Below are positions 61,216 through 64,000 of a DNA stretch of 64,000 nt, piece by piece. The stretch spans positions 2,294,001 through 2,358,000 of the forward strand of contig NC_057320.1 of NCBI RefSeq assembly GCF_000687475.1, read 5' to 3'. The notes below the pieces were generated by a model. It had not been told where the DNA came from. It made no database searches and was given only the letters and a program-made list of their open reading frames with translations. This stretch comes from Ustilaginoidea virens. Lineage: Eukaryota; Ascomycota; Sordariomycetes; Hypocreales; Clavicipitaceae. Each line of letters starts with the position of its first letter. Positions within the stretch are counted from its first letter, which is position 1. A program made the translations under genes and the position numbers.

Positions 61216-61545
61216 TGTTGATATAAACTCGGGGTACCCAGTTGTACGTAGGGTCGCGCGCATAGTATTATGTACCGTAAGGTCACTAAGTAAAGGATTT
61301 GATTGCTTTACTAATGACTGACTATCTAAAAGGAAAAAAAGGAAGCAAAAGAGGGTAATTACACGATATAGCCTTTTTGTGCATGCCGTGGTTACATGCA
61401 TCGGCGCAGTCGGGCCGGGCTGCCCGTATGCCCTACCGGGCTCAGGGGTAAAGGGGCAAAAGTGGCCACATCGTGCGCAACGGGTATACGCGGCACATCC
61501 GTCGCAATATGCCCAATTAGGCACCTTACGATAGCGATTCCGACA
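61216..61545 (-). repeat. 3' LTR of a minus-strand D-family copia element (F)
   Basis: Reverse complement of the copia D LTR, TGTTGATATAAACTC to GCGATTCCGACA, 330 bp. The adjoining CTAGCAGCTTCTCTTTTTAT is the complement of the D polypurine-tract region, so this is an element end and not a solo LTR. The flank to the left is CCTAC (61211-61215); the partner duplication would lie outside the window. Confidence 0.9.
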
Positions 61546-61697
61546 CTAGCAGCTTCTCTTTTTATAGAAGTAAATATCGGAATTGCTAGGATGTAAGGCG
61601 CACATATAGAAAAGAAAGTGCGGCTTAGTCTCGGCAGGTTGTATCGCCAATAATGCTATCGCGCCGCGCGGCCGGCTTATACAGCCTCATACCATAC
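61546..61697 (-). mobile_element. Internal 3' end of element F
   Basis: Matches 49918-50074 of copia D in inverted orientation, then stops at the copia 3 insertion (61698). Confidence 0.85.
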
Positions 61698-62424
61698 TGT
61701 TGAAATCAGCGCCTTTTTAGCTGTATTTTGGTACTGGCCTCGCTACCGTACGACGTCTCTACGTTGAGATATCGCGGTGGCTATACCAGGCGCTACGGTG
61801 GGGCACAGCGCCCCACAACGCCGATTACAGTGGGCCACAGCGCCGGTCACGGCACCGGTACAGCGACCCACAATCCGGCCACAGCAGCCGGTCACAGTGG
61901 GCCATAGGGCCCACAATAGGCGGCGCATTTCTACGGGATTACCAAATGGGCAAACCTTGCTAATACCAGCACTTTCGGCTTTCTACATACAGTCACCCGC
62001 TACACCGGTCATTTACGGCAGACCGATATAGGGCTTCCGGCCCGTACGGCAGGCTATTATAGGGCATCCGGCATACCGCTATAAGCCACTGGGCTTGGTT
62101 GGGTATGCACTGGGTAGGATATTGGGCATAGACTGGGCACGGTTGGGCAGACCGACTTTTCGTCGGGTTTTTCGCTATTTTTACGGTTTTTCATTATTTT
62201 CAACCACTTTTTCAAAATGGTAGAAATATGCCCAAAATTCCCTCTTTCTAGCTAGAATAGTCACCAACAATTAGAATCAGATTTCCCTAATATCTTTGCT
62301 CTAGTCAACCCCGTGTGTGCGTTTTTAATCTTTAACCAGCTTATTTTATTCTGCAACGCCTTGTATGCCACTATCGGTACTTAGTATACTTTCTAATAGT
62401 GTTCTGAGTCACCATTTTGCAATA
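61698..62424 (+). repeat. 5' LTR of copia 3
   Basis: 727 bp, homologous to the 707-bp LTRs of copia 2 in opposite orientation. Confidence 0.92.
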
Positions 62425-62723
62425 GGTTATGAGCCCGGTGTCTCAAGGCTTCCAGCTTAAGACCTTTTTACGCTAACTTAGGATTTTAACGCATTTGGCA
62501 GCTAACCTTCCAGAAATCTAACTAACGATATTACTAATCTGCAGTAAGGGACTAATCATCCTAGATTTAGGAACCTAGCTACCACACCAAGCTGCAACAC
62601 ATCCTTGCAATAGGATTTTCTAAGGTTATTCCTTAATGCAGCTTTCTTTTAGTTTTATCTAGATTTTCTGTTTTGATTTTCTTCGCATTTTTAAGATATT
62701 CTGGCACCTTTTCTCTTCCTATA

Positions 62724-64000
62724 ATGGCCAGTCAGAACGTTCCTGCTAATAACCCAGGCCATAATAACCCAGGCCATAATAACCCAGGCTACTAAGTCCT
62801 TAATACGGCAGAGGTAGAAGAATCTAATAATGACCAGGAAATTGCCCAGCTCAGGGAAGACCAATAGGAAATAAGAAAAGAATTTAGTTATAAATTTAAT
62901 CGAATGAACTTTAAAATCGATTTTTTGGCTGATAAGGTAGGCACCTTAGTGGATAGACTAATCAAGCCTGCTGCTAGCCTACTATTATAGGATATGATAG
63001 ATGTGGATACCTTCTAAACGCCTGTGGGTAAGGGAAATACCCTACTACCTAAAGCCTAGCAACCCCTGCCGGTTCCATCTAGTATTAGCAGCCAAGTTAG
63101 CGCTATAGCTATTAAGGAACTAGCTAAAATAGCCAATGGATTCTAGGAATCCTAAAAGCTAAGGGGGGCATCTAACTTCGACTAATAGAAATAGGCCCTT
63201 ATGATTCAACTTAGGGTACTTAATATCGCTAAATTTATTGAAAATCCTTCTATTGCTAATAGTTTCAACGATTCAGAGCAAGCACTTTTACTATTACTTA
63301 TTAAGAATAGTTGCATAGAAGGACTAGCTGCCGCTATCAACTGGTGTATTAACCTAGAGTCAGCCTTTATGTTACTCACTAAATAGTATTCTCACTCATT
63401 AGACGTATAGCGGACCTACCTATACCCTGCCTTCTATTAACTAAATTTTATAGGCTATAAGGGTACCTTGGAATCTTTTAACGCCTCCTTTAATAGCTAC
63501 CTATCCAGGCTGCAAATTTTAGGCTCCCATATATAACCTTTCGACTAAATCAGCTAGTATTTACATACTGTAGAAGGGGTCTTTTTTTAGTGGGCAGAAT
63601 AGCACCGCACAATGATGAGAATCGCCTATACTTAGGGAAATATATCAAATATTAACCTGCAATTATATATGGTTGATTTACTAGAAGAATAACGCATTAA
63701 AGGGTTATTAGTAGTAAGGGCTACTACCTACCTCGCAAAGGTTAAGGGTGCCGCTACTAATAGCAATAGTAGTAAGCCAGCTAGTAATAATACTAGCAAG
63801 GGTGGTAAAAATACTACTACTAACGCTAATAAAAAGAATAAATAGGGGTCTTCTACCTAATAAGGGTCTTCTTCAGCCATATAAGGTAAGCCGGAAAATA
63901 AGAAGAAGAAAGAAAAGAAAGATTTAGCTAATAAAGCAGATACTCTATAAAAGACCGACGAAAAGGAAAAGACTGTTGATTCCTTCGTACTAGGGAATTA
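62724..64000 (+). pseudogene. Copia 3 Gag (partial polyprotein)
   Basis: Starts at ATG 62724 (MASQNVPANNPGH). Frame continuous apart from TAG/TAA codons. Contains VSAIAIKELAK, MIQLRVLNIAKFIENPSIAN, GYKGTLESFNASFNSYLSRL and MVDLLEE, then an Asn/Ser/Lys-rich tail. Same organisation as the copia 1 and 2 Gag regions. A 15-bp unit is repeated three times at 62748-62792, adding copies of NNPGH near the N-terminus. Confidence 0.88.

Larger units (their letters stand above)
61698..64000 (+). mobile_element. Copia element 3, 5' part (continues past the window)
   Basis: 5' LTR at 61698-62424 (TGTTGAAATCAGCGCC to TTTTGCAATA), then the initiator tRNA-Met-type primer site GGTTATGAGCCCGG at 62425-62438. 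Same family as copia 2, but the LTR is about 20 bp longer because of an extra stretch near 62,130-62,150. The left target flank is CATAC (61693-61697). The 3' LTR is not in the window. Confidence 0.93.

Noticed and set aside
49918..61697. A giant transposon (Starship- or Maverick-like) bounded by long inverted repeats
   Set aside because: The arms are the 3' ends of two D-family copia elements in opposite orientation, each with a polypurine tract. No tyrosine recombinase or Maverick gene set lies between them, only a LINE and Gypsy B.

Overview
The window is a piece of a filamentous ascomycete (Pezizomycotina) genome, probably Sordariomycetes-like, although the class is not proven. The reasons are spliced genes with 63-84 nt introns carrying GT donors and CTAAC/CTAAT/CTGAC-type branch sites, an FlbD/RCA-1-type Myb regulator, a fungal-type O-GlcNAc transferase, and retrotransposons full of C-to-T and G-to-A transitions of the kind left by repeat-induced point mutation (RIP).

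Layout. (1) 1-2,640: AT-rich, repeat-derived DNA with several tandem repeats and a truncated LTR. (2) About 2,650-12,240: an unmutated gene island with two convergent genes, a Myb transcription factor (+, 3320-4510) and a four-exon TPR/GT41 protein O-GlcNAc transferase (-, 11800-6912), separated by 2.4 kb of low-complexity DNA. (3) About 12,240-64,000: a block with no host gene, built from nested retrotransposons.

The nest can be resolved because six complete LTR retrotransposons and one solo LTR have flanking 5-bp target-site duplications. The outermost resident is a Tad1-like LINE (segments in 12,357-61,215). It is interrupted by a solo LTR, by copia element D (13,221-50,406, TSD ATTAG), by Gypsy chromovirus B (51,185-58,506, TSD CTAAG) and by a minus-strand D-family copia F (from 61,216). 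D is split by minus-strand Gypsy C (18,225-48,044, TSD ATATC). C is split by copia 1 (24,150-31,401, TSD AAATC) and by Gypsy A (32,849-47,766, TSD GTTAT). A is split by copia 2 (39,566-47,140, TSD ATGGC). F is split by copia 3 (61,698 to beyond the window end). The deepest chain has five levels: LINE > D > C > A > copia 2.

How the elements work. The copia 1/2/3 group has a primer-binding site complementary to the anticodon arm of initiator tRNA-Met, as in Drosophila copia. The Gypsy elements instead have an 11-nt site just after the 5' LTR that is complementary to their own LTR, which suggests Tf1-like self-priming. Gypsy A and B carry about 1.8 kb between the chromodomain end of pol and the 3' LTR. 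That interval holds an antisense reading frame conserved between A and B, plus a short sense frame. I do not recognise either product, and they are the best candidates here for something undescribed. No element in the window looks autonomous: all polyproteins are broken by TAG/TAA stops and, in the older elements, by loss of catalytic residues.
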